The notes beneath the pieces were generated by a model that saw nothing but the letters and a program-made list of their open reading frames with translations, did no database searches and had not been told where the DNA came from. A DNA stretch of 7,518 nt from an uncultured Odoribacter sp. (lineage in GTDB: Bacteria > Bacteroidota > Bacteroidia > Bacteroidales > Marinifilaceae). The position numbers and the translations under genes were made by a program. The stretch is from contig CAMWQQ010000071.1 in the NCBI GenBank assembly GCA_947176455.1, positions 1 to 7,518 of the forward strand. Direction: 5' to 3'. Position 1 is the stretch's first letter, and every line of letters begins with the position of its first letter. Of this stretch, positions 1 to 7,317 are shown one piece after another.

Positions 1-1467
1 ATTCAAACGCTTGTAATAGAAAAACAACTGACCTTCACCGATAACCTCCCGGGCAAACTCCTTCGTTACCAAATCCCTCACCTCTTCCTCGGAAGTGGCA
101 ACAATCGGCATGTGACAATTCCGATGTTCCCGGATAGCCGTCAGGTATTCCAACGACTCTTCAGGCGTGGCTGCGCATTCAGCGGCAATCAGATAGGCTT
201 CGCTCAGACGTATCAAAGGAATCATATTGAAATATGTTTCCGTTCCGTCCAATTCCGCCTCACGACCGGCATCATCATATTTCATGAGATACAACGAACT
301 GCTGGCATCCACTTTGATATCGCCCTCGTCGTCATCATCGTCCCCCTCATCGTCTCCGCTTATCTCGGAAGTCGTCTCAACCGCCCAGCAAAAAGTCGAA
401 CGCCAATCATTGCTCGGGTCATCATAAAACACCGAAATCTGTGAATTTGAAGGATTGGTTCCTACAAAAGTCAGACGGGACGTAAGCTGCAACGCCTTAC
501 TGAAATAACTCGTATTGATTGAAGAACGGGAAGAATGGTACACGGCAAAAAATACCTCGGAAGAAAACAGCAAGTCGTTCTTGTCCTTTGCTTCCACTTG
601 CGCCTGTGTCGTCCACGGGAAAATCATCTCCTCTTCGTCCTTCTGGTTTTTGTCGATGATTTCTTCCTTCACGATGCGGTAAGCCTCGCCTTTTTCTCCT
701 TTCCACAGATAAGCGCGCGCCAACAAGGTCTGTACGGCAAAATAATTGAGGCGCAACTGGCGATACGTAAAATCCGCCCGGTCCAGTCCGTCATCGCTAA
801 ACACACCATTGCCCACTCCCGTCGTAAAAATAGGGTCGTTGTCTTTCAGTAAATCGCTTGCTTCTTTCAAGTCGCGGATGACACGGCTCAACACCTCTTC
901 TGCCGGCAGCAAAGGCGTAATGTCGCGCTTTGCCGTCTCCTGGTAAGGAATGGTAATGACAGAAGCCGTCCCCTCATTGTAAGAAGGACCGTAAAGACGG
1001 AGCAAGTCAAAGTGCATCATGGCACGCAACGCCAATGCTTCGCCTTTTATTATCGGATAGTAGTCGGCACGCAACGCACTCCCCTCTTCGTCGCAATGGT
1101 CAAGCAACGTATTGACATTCGCTATCAAGGCGTACATCCTCGTCCAGATGTTGTTGGACTTGTTTTTAAATTCCTGTTCACCATACGAATAATTGGCAAA
1201 CACCTTGTAACGGTGGTTCCCGTTCACCATATTGTAATACTGCGCCATGACATCTATCATGCCCACGCTCAAATCCTCTCCATACACGTTCAGCATCCCC
1301 AGATACACGCCGTTCAGGGCAATCATGTACCCGTTATTGGTCGCATAAAGCGAATTTTCCATAATCTTGTCGCTCATCTTCACATCCAGCCAATTCGAAC
1401 AGGAAATCGACGAAACGGAAAAAGCCAGCGACACTGCCAACAATTTAAATGTATTTTTCATCTTCAT
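1..1467 (-). CDS. SusD/RagB-family outer-membrane nutrient-binding lipoprotein, 3' end beyond the window
   Basis: This is the surface lipoprotein that caps the SusC channel and helps capture its ligand. I translated it from the sequence: 489 codons are open from the ATG at 1467 to the window edge, with no stop. The N-terminus is a lipoprotein signal peptide with lipid Cys at residue 23 (SSISC), followed by the SusD-like start SNWLDVK. Family marks are LNGVYLGM (51-58), GEALALRAMMHFDLLRLYG (142-160, the classic SusD TPR helix), LLARAYLWKGEKGEAY (248-263) and IPLIRLSEAYLIAAE (416-430). SusD proteins usually run about 450-600 residues, so probably only the last few dozen residues are missing. 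The gene starts 14 bases after the SusC stop, so the two are surely co-transcribed. A second ATG at 1461 is also possible. One oddity is a stretch with 10 acidic residues out of 12 at 372-383. The ligand is unknown. The family call is near certain. Confidence 0.95.
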   Translation of the reverse strand, partial: MKMKNTFKLLAVSLAFSVSSISCSNWLDVKMSDKIMENSLYATNNGYMIALNGVYLGMLNVYGEDLSVGMIDVMAQYYNMVNGNHRYKVFANYSYGEQEFKNKSNNIWTRMYALIANVNTLLDHCDEEGSALRADYYPIIKGEALALRAMMHFDLLRLYGPSYNEGTASVITIPYQETAKRDITPLLPAEEVLSRVIRDLKEASDLLKDNDPIFTTGVGNGVFSDDGLDRADFTYRQLRLNYFAVQTLLARAYLWKGEKGEAYRIVKEEIIDKNQKDEEEMIFPWTTQAQVEAKDKNDLLFSSEVFFAVYHSSRSSINTSYFSKALQLTSRLTFVGTNPSNSQISVFYDDPSNDWRSTFCWAVETTSEISGDDEGDDDDDEGDIKVDASSSLYLMKYDDAGREAELDGTETYFNMIPLIRLSEAYLIAAECAATPEESLEYLTAIREHRNCHMPIVATSEEEVRDLVTKEFAREVIGEGQLFFYYKRLN

Positions 1468-1481
1468 AATCTCAAATTGCA

Positions 1482-4400
1482 TTAAAAGTTAAGTCCTATC
1501 GAGAATGACACTGAACGTTCAAACGGATAGCTGGTACCGCGCTCTTCCTTGATGGTCGATATCCGGAAAATATCGTTCATGTAAGCCGTGAAATTGAATG
1601 CCGAAGCACCGATGTATTTCAGCCACGGAGCGGTGGAAGTCCGGTAGCCCACATTGATAGAGTTACACTGGAAAATATTCTCTTTCTCGGCAAAACGGCT
1701 ACTCAGTCTCGTCGTGTTGGTATCGTCGATACGTTTGAACTTGGCTTTGTCGCCCGGTTTCTGCCAACGATCATAGAGCGCCCGCTTGTCTTGATTGTAT
1801 TTCAATTGCGACGTACCGATATTCTCAACCTTGTTGAACAAAGTGCTCAACTGGGTCATGCCTCCTGCACGGTAAGTAAACGATGCACCGAAAGAAAATG
1901 ACTTGTAAACCAGAGAAGTCTGCAAAGAACCCGACACTTTCGGATTACTGTCGCCCACCAGCACCTCGTCGTTTTGATTCCACTCATACGTATAACTGCC
2001 GTCTTTTCTGATAAACACCTCATTACCGGTTGCCGGGTCGATACCTGCCGACCGCACCAAATAAACACCCGTCGTACTGGCATTGTCATAAAAACGCATC
2101 AGTGACGAGCTTGCCTGTCCGCGCTTGTTGTATTCCTCCAAAAGATTGCCGATTTTCTTGTATTTGGTGGTATTATGGTTCAAATTACCACTGATATACC
2201 AATTCAAATCCCGTTTCTTAATCACGTAATAGGTCATGCGCAACGAAACTGAACGGTTGTCCGTCGCACCCACATTCATGGGAGCAGTCGTGGAACCGGT
2301 GGAGGCAGGCATATCTATGCGCACCAGCAAGGGATCCGTATCACGCATCTGGTAATCGAAATGGAAATTCAAACGACTTTTAAAAAGTTGCAAATCCAAA
2401 CCGAAATTATGCGTCACTGTCCGCTGCCATTTCAAGTTATTGTTTCCCCAAGTATTTACCGTAGCCGCCAAACCGAAAGGATTCGACCGGGAGGTATTAT
2501 ACATATAGATGCTGGATGACAATTTGGCATCGTAGTTCTGATTTCCGGGATTACCCAAGGAATAACGCAATTTCAAAAGACTGATTACCTTGCTGTCCAT
2601 CAAAAAGTTTTCATTGTGTATGTTCCAGCCTGCACCTATCGCCCAGGTCGTAGAGAAAGGGTCATTGATACCGAACTGCGAAGCGCCGTTGCTCGTCAAG
2701 TTGAAATCCAGCAGATAACGCATATGATAAGCATAGTTCAAGTTCAAATAATAGCTGACGCTCCGTGTCTGATCGTCCGAAGCACTAGGCTTTCCTTCTA
2801 CGTAGCTGCTAGCAAAATTCGGACTGGAAAACTGGTCGGTCGTATAACCCTGCGCCCCGAATGCGGATGACTTCTGTTTCTTATCGGAAAACTGCATACC
2901 GCCCACGCCATTCAGGGTATGGTTGCCAAAAGTACGTCCGTATGACAGATTCACCCGTCCCGTCAGCGAACTAGTAGAAGAGTTGCTCTTTGAATACGTA
3001 CCTTTCCGGGCAGCCTCGACCGAAGCAAAAGAAGTCTCGTTCGGAGAACGGAAAATCTCCGTTTCCCCCTTTGTCATCTGATACTGCAAATTTCCCCGGA
3101 TACGGATATATCTCAATAAACGGTATTCTATCTGGAAATTATTCGTCAAGCTCCAGTTTTCCGTTTCGTTCATGCTGTTCTGCTGCGCATCCCACAACGG
3201 ATTCCATACATAATCGTAATTATTGGCACCTGCCAGGCTTTCCCGGTAAACATACTTGGAAACCTCACCGTCCTCCGTCCGTTTGGCATAGAACGGATTC
3301 ATCTGCGAATAAGCGGAGAAGCTCACCGTGTTGTTTTCCGCTTTCGTCTGTCCGATTGTCGTATGGTTGGTAAACGACAAATTGTTCAAACGATAAGTCA
3401 GACGAATGTTTCCATTCAACACATCCCTATTCGAATTCTTCATGACACCCTGGGTATTGTTATAGGAAACACCCACGCCATACGTGAACGCCTGGTCGCC
3501 ACCGTCGATGAAAACATTGTGTCCCTGCGTGAAAGCGGTACGCAATGGCTCATTCATCCAATACGTATCATACCCCTCCTGCACCAATTTCAGACGGGCA
3601 TAATAACGGGCTCGCTGCGTTTCGCTAATGATTTCCCCGTTTTCGTCCAGATTCGCACCACCTGAGTCCTTATATACGCCTGCCAGTTTCTCATATTCCA
3701 GTTTTTCCGCAGCATTCATCAGATTGAAATCGCTCAAATCCGCCCAGCCTATCGTGAAGTTTCCGTTATATGAAAAACGCAGCCTTCCCTGCTTCGCCTT
3801 AATGGTCTCGACCACCACTACGCCATTTGCCGCCCTCGAACCATAAATCGCCGTTGCAGAAGCATCCTTCAAGATAGAAATGCTCTCCACGCGGTCCATG
3901 TTCAAATCCTGAATACTTTCCAGTGTAGTTTCAAATCCGTCCAAAATGAAAAGTGGCTGGTTGGGGTCGGTGCTGTACTCCTGCGTCAAGTCGGTCACAT
4001 TGATTTTTCCGTTGATGCTGATATCCAGCAGGGCATTCGGATTGGATCCCTGCGCCCGGTTCTCCGTGATGATAAACGAAGGGTCCAATACACTCAAACT
4101 CTGAAGAATACCCTGGGGAGCGATTTGTTTCAATTCTTCAGTCTTAAATGTTGCCACGGAACCAGTAAAGGTTTCGATGTTGCGGGTATAGATACCCATC
4201 GCCACCGCCTCTTCCAACTCCGTCACATCCTCTTCCAATACCACATTCACCATTTCCTTGTCACCAATTTCTACCCGTTTCGTTTTCATACCGATAAACG
4301 AATACAGCAAAGCCAAGCCTTTTATATCCGGGCATTCAAGTACATAGGTTCCGTCCGGATTCGTCGTCGTTCCTATCGAGGTTCCTTCAATCATAACCGT

Positions 4401-4841
4401 TACGCCCGGCAATGTGCCCCCTTCGGTATCAAGCACTTTTCCCGTTACTTTCCGGGTTTTCACCTGAGGAACGGCAGGTTCGTCCTTCGCCCGTCTGATG
4501 ATGATGGCCTCGTTCTCTTTCACACATTGCAAACCGGTTCCTTCCAGGCATTTTCTCAACACCTCGTCTACCTCCAAATCCTTGACATCGATGTCAATGC
4601 CTTTGACCGAAACAATGTCCTCGTCACTGTACAGAAACACCAAGCGGGTTTTCTCCTTCAACTCCCAGATAATCTCTTCCAAAGAGGCGTTTTGTTTTTT
4701 CAGGTTCACCGTCTGAGCATTCACCTCCGCAAACAACTGAACCATGACACACACCGACAATATGAATGTCAACTTCATACGCAGTAAAATTTTCGACCAA
4801 TTCCCCGATAGGGGGAAAGCGTCATTTCGATTTTTCTTCAT
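1482..4841 (-). CDS. SusC/RagA-type TonB-dependent transporter with N-terminal STN signalling domain
   Basis: Outer-membrane beta-barrel transporter of 1119 residues, complete and normal in length for the family. In order: a 21-residue extension, a signal peptide from M22 (KLTFILSVCVMVQLFAEVNA, cut near A42), an STN domain (about 47-117), a carboxypeptidase-regulatory-like beta-sandwich (about 132-205, GKVLDTEGGTLPGVTVMIEG), a TonB-box-like segment (ELEEAVAMGIYTR, 208-220), a plug (about 222-345) with the SusC signatures QPLFILDGF (295-303) and ILKDASATAIYGSRAANG (323-340), then the barrel ending in a C-terminal Phe. The STN domain marks it as a signal transducer, and the sigma/anti-sigma pair just upstream fits that. 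Expected partners are TonB-ExbBD, the SusD downstream, and the FecR-like protein. The ATG at 4841 is kept because STN-type SusC proteins often carry such an extension; starting at M22 (4778) would give a shorter leader. No clear ribosome binding site precedes either. The substrate is unknown. Confidence 0.97.
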   Translation of the reverse strand: MKKNRNDAFPLSGNWSKILLRMKLTFILSVCVMVQLFAEVNAQTVNLKKQNASLEEIIWELKEKTRLVFLYSDEDIVSVKGIDIDVKDLEVDEVLRKCLEGTGLQCVKENEAIIIRRAKDEPAVPQVKTRKVTGKVLDTEGGTLPGVTVMIEGTSIGTTTNPDGTYVLECPDIKGLALLYSFIGMKTKRVEIGDKEMVNVVLEEDVTELEEAVAMGIYTRNIETFTGSVATFKTEELKQIAPQGILQSLSVLDPSFIITENRAQGSNPNALLDISINGKINVTDLTQEYSTDPNQPLFILDGFETTLESIQDLNMDRVESISILKDASATAIYGSRAANGVVVVETIKAKQGRLRFSYNGNFTIGWADLSDFNLMNAAEKLEYEKLAGVYKDSGGANLDENGEIISETQRARYYARLKLVQEGYDTYWMNEPLRTAFTQGHNVFIDGGDQAFTYGVGVSYNNTQGVMKNSNRDVLNGNIRLTYRLNNLSFTNHTTIGQTKAENNTVSFSAYSQMNPFYAKRTEDGEVSKYVYRESLAGANNYDYVWNPLWDAQQNSMNETENWSLTNNFQIEYRLLRYIRIRGNLQYQMTKGETEIFRSPNETSFASVEAARKGTYSKSNSSTSSLTGRVNLSYGRTFGNHTLNGVGGMQFSDKKQKSSAFGAQGYTTDQFSSPNFASSYVEGKPSASDDQTRSVSYYLNLNYAYHMRYLLDFNLTSNGASQFGINDPFSTTWAIGAGWNIHNENFLMDSKVISLLKLRYSLGNPGNQNYDAKLSSSIYMYNTSRSNPFGLAATVNTWGNNNLKWQRTVTHNFGLDLQLFKSRLNFHFDYQMRDTDPLLVRIDMPASTGSTTAPMNVGATDNRSVSLRMTYYVIKKRDLNWYISGNLNHNTTKYKKIGNLLEEYNKRGQASSSLMRFYDNASTTGVYLVRSAGIDPATGNEVFIRKDGSYTYEWNQNDEVLVGDSNPKVSGSLQTSLVYKSFSFGASFTYRAGGMTQLSTLFNKVENIGTSQLKYNQDKRALYDRWQKPGDKAKFKRIDDTNTTRLSSRFAEKENIFQCNSINVGYRTSTAPWLKYIGASAFNFTAYMNDIFRISTIKEERGTSYPFERSVSFSIGLNF

Positions 4842-4882
4842 ACTTTTGTAAATGGTTAAATTTAATTTAGCTATTTATTCTT

Positions 4883-4920
4883 CAGAGACTGGGAACTGTT
4901 GCAGCAAGACCCGGTCTCTG
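4883..4920 (-). promoter_or_regulatory. Strong hairpin between the anti-sigma gene and the susC-type gene
   Basis: Two 11-base arms, at 4883-4893 (cagagactggg) and 4910-4920 (cccggtctctg), pair over their full length with one G-T wobble and enclose a 16-base loop. The hairpin fills most of the 86-base gap and begins 7 bases past the anti-sigma stop. No T-run follows it in the minus-strand transcript (the next bases are AAGAATAAATAG), so it does not look like a standard intrinsic terminator. It could attenuate, process or protect mRNA so that the transporter genes are expressed at a different level from the regulators. The structure is seen in the sequence; its role is inferred. Confidence 0.6.
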
Positions 4921-4927
4921 TTTGAAA

Positions 4928-6115
4928 TTATTTCTGACTGACAATCACCATCTCTCCTTTTCGCTCTACCCCCACTTTATTCAGGGCACGCAACAATTCC
5001 AGCATAGAATCGATGTGTTCATAACGCCCCAGGTTTGCCGATATTCGCAAATTCTTTACCGATTCGTCGGCATAAGTCACATTTATCGTGTACCAGCGGG
5101 CAAGAATGTTCATCACCTCTTCCAACCGCTGTTTTTTGAATACGAACATGCCTTCCGTCCAGCCGGTATAAAGCGAAACGTCAACCTGTCTCACCTCCGC
5201 CTGAGCCGTATGTTTGTTCATGCAATATTGCTGGTCGGGGAGCAACCCGACCAATTCACCTTCCGCCTTGCCGTTCACCACTTCGACCGCCCCGTTCACC
5301 AAGGTCGCCTGTACGACCTCTTCATCCTGATAAGACTTGACATTGAAACAGGTACCGGTCGCCTTCACCTGTATGCAATCCGTTTCCACAATGAAAGGCC
5401 ATTCCTTCGCTTTCTTTACCTCGAAATAAGCCTCTCCTTCCAAAAATACTCTGCGTTCTTTCCCCGTAAATTCTACCGGGAAGCGAAATTTTGTCTCGCA
5501 GTTCAGCCTTACATTCGTACCGTCAGCCATTTGAAGCGTATAATCGGCACCCGACGGCACGACCAGCGTATGATAAACGGCAGGTTTCTCCTCAACCGGC
5601 TTCACCTGCGATGTATCCCGATGATAAGTCAGGTTGCAACTGCTGTCGTTCACCACCAACGTGCCATTGCATTCCCGGAGTTCAATCCGGTTCTTTTCCA
5701 AATGAATACGCTCTCCGTTCGATAAAATCAATTCAGCGGTTTTCCTGCCTTCCAGCGAAACCCGCAGTTCCTCTCCGACCCTTTCGGTCGGCTGGAAAAG
5801 CCAGCCCGCGATGGAAATACCGAACACGACCGCAACACAAGCGGCGGCCATCGTCCACCTCCAGACCCTCCTCTGCCGTAAGAAACGGATTTTCGCCTGT
5901 TGCCGTTCATACTCCCGTTCCAAATCGATGGAAGGCTCCAGACTAAAACACAGAAAAGCTTCCCGCTGGTTCCGGACTTCCTCAAAAAGTTTTCGATGTC
6001 CGGCATCTTGCAACCACTCCTGAAACTCCGTGTCCAAGAGGCTCTCCGGATTCAACAAATGAGAAAGAATATAATCGATATCTGTTTCTTGACGTTCCAT
6101 ACCTGTTTCGTTCAT
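4928..6115 (-). CDS. FecR-like anti-sigma factor (inner-membrane signal transducer)
   Basis: A 395-residue single-pass inner-membrane protein expected to hold the neighbouring ECF sigma factor and release it when the transporter signals. Residues 1-84 form the cytoplasmic sigma-binding part, and a membrane segment lies at about 85-107 (WTMAAACVAVVFGISIAGWLF) after the basic stretch RQRRVWR, which predicts N-in/C-out. The periplasmic FecR domain covers about 183-280 (LVVPSGADYTLQMADGT, VRLN, VFLEGEAYFEV, VKATGTCFNV). The Bacteroidetes-type C-terminal domain (DUF4974/FecR_C) covers about 322-392, beginning MFVFKKQRLEEVMNILARWY. This end is the likely docking site for the STN domain of the SusC-type protein encoded next. 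The start ATG at 6115 is preferred; M6 at 6100 is an alternative. The gene lies 72 bases downstream of the sigma gene, with no convincing promoter or terminator between them. Length and domain order are normal for the family. Confidence 0.95.
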   Translation of the reverse strand: MNETGMERQETDIDYILSHLLNPESLLDTEFQEWLQDAGHRKLFEEVRNQREAFLCFSLEPSIDLEREYERQQAKIRFLRQRRVWRWTMAAACVAVVFGISIAGWLFQPTERVGEELRVSLEGRKTAELILSNGERIHLEKNRIELRECNGTLVVNDSSCNLTYHRDTSQVKPVEEKPAVYHTLVVPSGADYTLQMADGTNVRLNCETKFRFPVEFTGKERRVFLEGEAYFEVKKAKEWPFIVETDCIQVKATGTCFNVKSYQDEEVVQATLVNGAVEVVNGKAEGELVGLLPDQQYCMNKHTAQAEVRQVDVSLYTGWTEGMFVFKKQRLEEVMNILARWYTINVTYADESVKNLRISANLGRYEHIDSMLELLRALNKVGVERKGEMVIVSQK

Positions 6116-6187
6116 CGAAAATTAAACCGTGTTACCTATATACACAGATTCGATGAAAAAAAAGGTGAGTCTAAATGAAATTATTTT

Positions 6188-6739
6188 TTAAAAATTTTCC
6201 ATGTGCGGAAAACAAAGCAGGAGCAACGAAGCCGGAAATTCTTCACGAAGATTTTTTAAACCGTTGGATATATGTGATTTAACCGTATTCACGGAAATAC
6301 CCGACAATTCCGCTATTTCTTTGTATTTTTTACCCTCAACAAGATAGAGAAACATTACTTCCCGGCACCTATCCGGCAATGTGGCAATCCGTTCTTTGAT
6401 TTTCAATATCAATTCCTCATGTCCGGTATCATCTGCCGGAAAATAAACTTGTTCCTGACCCGTTTCCCGTCCGGCGTGACGGGCTTGCACTTTCAGATGG
6501 TCCAAGTAATTAATGGCCCTGTTTCGAGTAAGGCTAAGCAGGTAAGGATATATCGGCTGGGTAAAATCAATCTCGTTGCGCCGGGTCCACACCGTCAGGA
6601 AAACATCATGCACGATATCCTTTGCCACTTCCCCGTCCTTCACATAACTCATGGCATGGAAACACAACGATTTGAAAAATTCCCGAAAAGAATTTTCAAA
6701 CAGAATCTTCACGTCACACGCTTCTGTATGCCTTTCCAT
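6188..6739 (-). CDS. ECF (extracytoplasmic function) RNA polymerase sigma-70 factor
   Basis: A 183-residue sigma factor that should direct RNA polymerase to the susC/susD genes of this locus once released by the FecR-like protein. Region 2 covers about residues 15-83 (EVAKDIVHDVFLTVW at 37-51, YLLSLTRNRAINYLDHLK at 66-83). Region 4 covers about 113-166 (ATLPDRCREVMFLYLVEG at 119-136, then the helix-turn-helix KYKEIAELSGISVNTVKSH at 138-156). A variable linker separates them, and there is no extra C-terminal domain, as expected for an ECF factor. The open frame can be extended two codons to a TTG at 6745, but I chose the ATG at 6739. It lies 28 bases after a perfect Bacteroidetes -7 promoter element, and TTG starts are uncommon. 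The tail is hydrophobic (SLLLLCF). First gene of the four-gene set. Confidence 0.95.
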   Translation of the reverse strand: MERHTEACDVKILFENSFREFFKSLCFHAMSYVKDGEVAKDIVHDVFLTVWTRRNEIDFTQPIYPYLLSLTRNRAINYLDHLKVQARHAGRETGQEQVYFPADDTGHEELILKIKERIATLPDRCREVMFLYLVEGKKYKEIAELSGISVNTVKSHISNGLKNLREEFPASLLLLCFPHMENF

Positions 6740-6767
6740 AACCAACTGAAAGCATTTTTATTCCTGC

Positions 6768-6775
6768 CAAAGATA
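6768..6775 (-). promoter_or_regulatory. Bacteroidetes -7 promoter element for the sigma-factor gene
   Basis: Read on the minus strand this is TATCTTTG, a perfect match to the TAnnTTTG consensus recognised by the primary sigma factor of Bacteroidetes. It sits 28 bases upstream of the chosen ATG, so transcription probably starts near 6761-6763. No good TTTG -33 box is found 19-22 bases further upstream; the region is AT-rich instead (TTTATG, TTTATAAA). This suggests that housekeeping polymerase makes the regulator pair. Confidence 0.65.
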
Positions 6776-6784
6776 GTGCATTTC

Positions 6785-6822
6785 AGTTTATAAAGTTCAT
6801 AAAGTGTAAAAGTTTATAAAGT
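6785..6822. repeat. Four spaced AAAGT motifs with two TTTATAAA palindromes upstream of the sigma promoter
   Basis: On the plus strand AAAGT occurs at 6792-6796, 6801-6805, 6809-6813 and 6818-6822, with spacings of 9, 8 and 9 bases. The 12-mer agtttataaagt is present twice (6785-6796 and 6811-6822), and each copy holds the 8-base palindrome tttataaa. The block begins 10 bases upstream of the -7 element, so it covers the -33 region and the area above it. It could be a binding site or an AT-rich upstream element; chance repetition in AT-rich DNA is also possible. Confidence 0.45.
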
Positions 6823-6834
6823 ACAAGGCAACAT

Positions 6835-6850
6835 CAGATGATTGCATCTG
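6835..6850. repeat. Small inverted repeat
   Basis: The arms cagatg (6835-6840) and catctg (6845-6850) flank a 4-base spacer. It lies between the end of the ORF6N/PLD-like remnant and the sigma promoter. No T-run follows in the minus-strand direction, so it is not a convincing terminator. It may be an operator half-site pair or chance. Confidence 0.3.
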
Positions 6851-7198
6851 CTATCCTATCGTATTGTATCTTTTTTATTATTAAGCAAATAAAGACTATC
6901 GAATTTTAGATAGTATATCTTCGGGATTCTGGTGCATTCTGCTGAAAGCAACAATCTTTTTTCCGAGGTCTTTTATCGATCCTCCGATGAAATAAACCGT
7001 ATCGTCAATAATAAGAAAACGGTCGTGTACATTGCTACAATGTCGGAGGTTTATTTCCGGATATTGCGCATTATGCCGGTTTAGATCATAGCTTATGTGA
7101 GAGTTACGAGGATTCGTATAAATAAGAGCGGAGACTCCTTCTTTCCGCTTATCAAGAGTCTTCAAGCGTAAGGAAGATACTTGATGTTATGACCCTGT

Positions 7199-7225
7199 TT
7201 CAAGGTCGCAAAATGCGACCTTGAA
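7199..7225. repeat. Palindromic repeat copy 1 inside the ORF6N reading frame
   Basis: This is a perfect inverted repeat: 12-base arms ttcaaggtcgca (7199-7210) and tgcgaccttgaa (7214-7225) around a 3-base centre. On the coding strand it encodes the peptide SRSHFATLK. It shares the 14-base flank-plus-arm sequence cctgtttcaaggtc with copy 2. Its centre is 66 bases from that of copy 2, so the reading frame is kept. Confidence 0.85.
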
Positions 7226-7264
7226 CTTGGGCTCTTGTCCCCGGTTGTAGCAAGTGTTACCTGT

Positions 7265-7291
7265 TTCAAGGTCACAATCTGTGACCTTGAA
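7265..7291. repeat. Palindromic repeat copy 2 inside the ORF6N reading frame
   Basis: This is a perfect inverted repeat: 12-base arms ttcaaggtcaca (7265-7276) and tgtgaccttgaa (7280-7291) around a 3-base centre. It encodes SRSQIVTLK. Where it differs from copy 1 (gc to ac in one arm, gc to gt in the other), both arms change in a matching way, so the pairing is kept. Confidence 0.85.
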
Positions 7292-7292
7292 T

Positions 7293-7317
7293 TTGAGGTT
7301 GCAAATGACGACCTCAA
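7293..7317. repeat. Degenerate palindromic repeat copy 3, tandem with copy 2
   Basis: The outer arms ttgaggt (7293-7299) and acctcaa (7311-7317) pair, but the inner part pairs poorly. Its centre is exactly 27 bases from that of copy 2. It encodes LRSSFATSN, which matches the single LRSQ/LKSQ-type segment that I recall in ordinary ORF6N proteins. It may therefore be the original unit from which the other copies arose. Confidence 0.6.

Noticed and set aside
112..1485. Several plus-strand open frames of 66-157 codons opposite the SusD-type gene
   Set aside because: They overlap a clear SusD coding region on the minus strand, show no recognisable domain, and look like antisense shadows.
4842..4927. 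An invertible promoter (phase-variable SusC/SusD switch)
   Set aside because: The inverted arms here are only 16 bases apart and form a hairpin; they do not flank an invertible promoter, and no recombinase gene is seen in the window.
4923..4933. The 11-mer tgaaattattt found here and again at 6176-6186, near or over the stops of the anti-sigma and sigma genes
   Set aside because: It is AT-rich and short, and overlaps a stop codon only in one case; most likely chance.
4125..5946. Plus-strand open frames of up to 267 codons opposite the SusC-type and FecR-like genes
   Set aside because: Long antisense frames are expected opposite well-conserved coding DNA, and their translations show no family motif.
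6156..6163. A run of eight T (minus strand) after the sigma-factor stop, as a possible intrinsic terminator
   Set aside because: No GC-rich stem precedes it in the transcript, and the anti-sigma gene follows within 72 bases, so read-through is expected.
6740..6745. TTG start two codons upstream for the sigma factor
   Set aside because: It adds only two residues, and TTG starts are rare in this group. The ATG at 6739 is well placed after the promoter element.
6835..6850. The 6-bp inverted repeat as terminator of the ORF6N/PLD-like remnant
   Set aside because: The stem is short and no T-run follows it on the minus strand.
6896..7165. The 89-codon frame as an independent small gene
   Set aside because: Its apparent start is a TTG overlapping the upstream stop, and its motifs match only the C-terminal part of an ORF6N/PLD-like protein, so a gene remnant is the better explanation.
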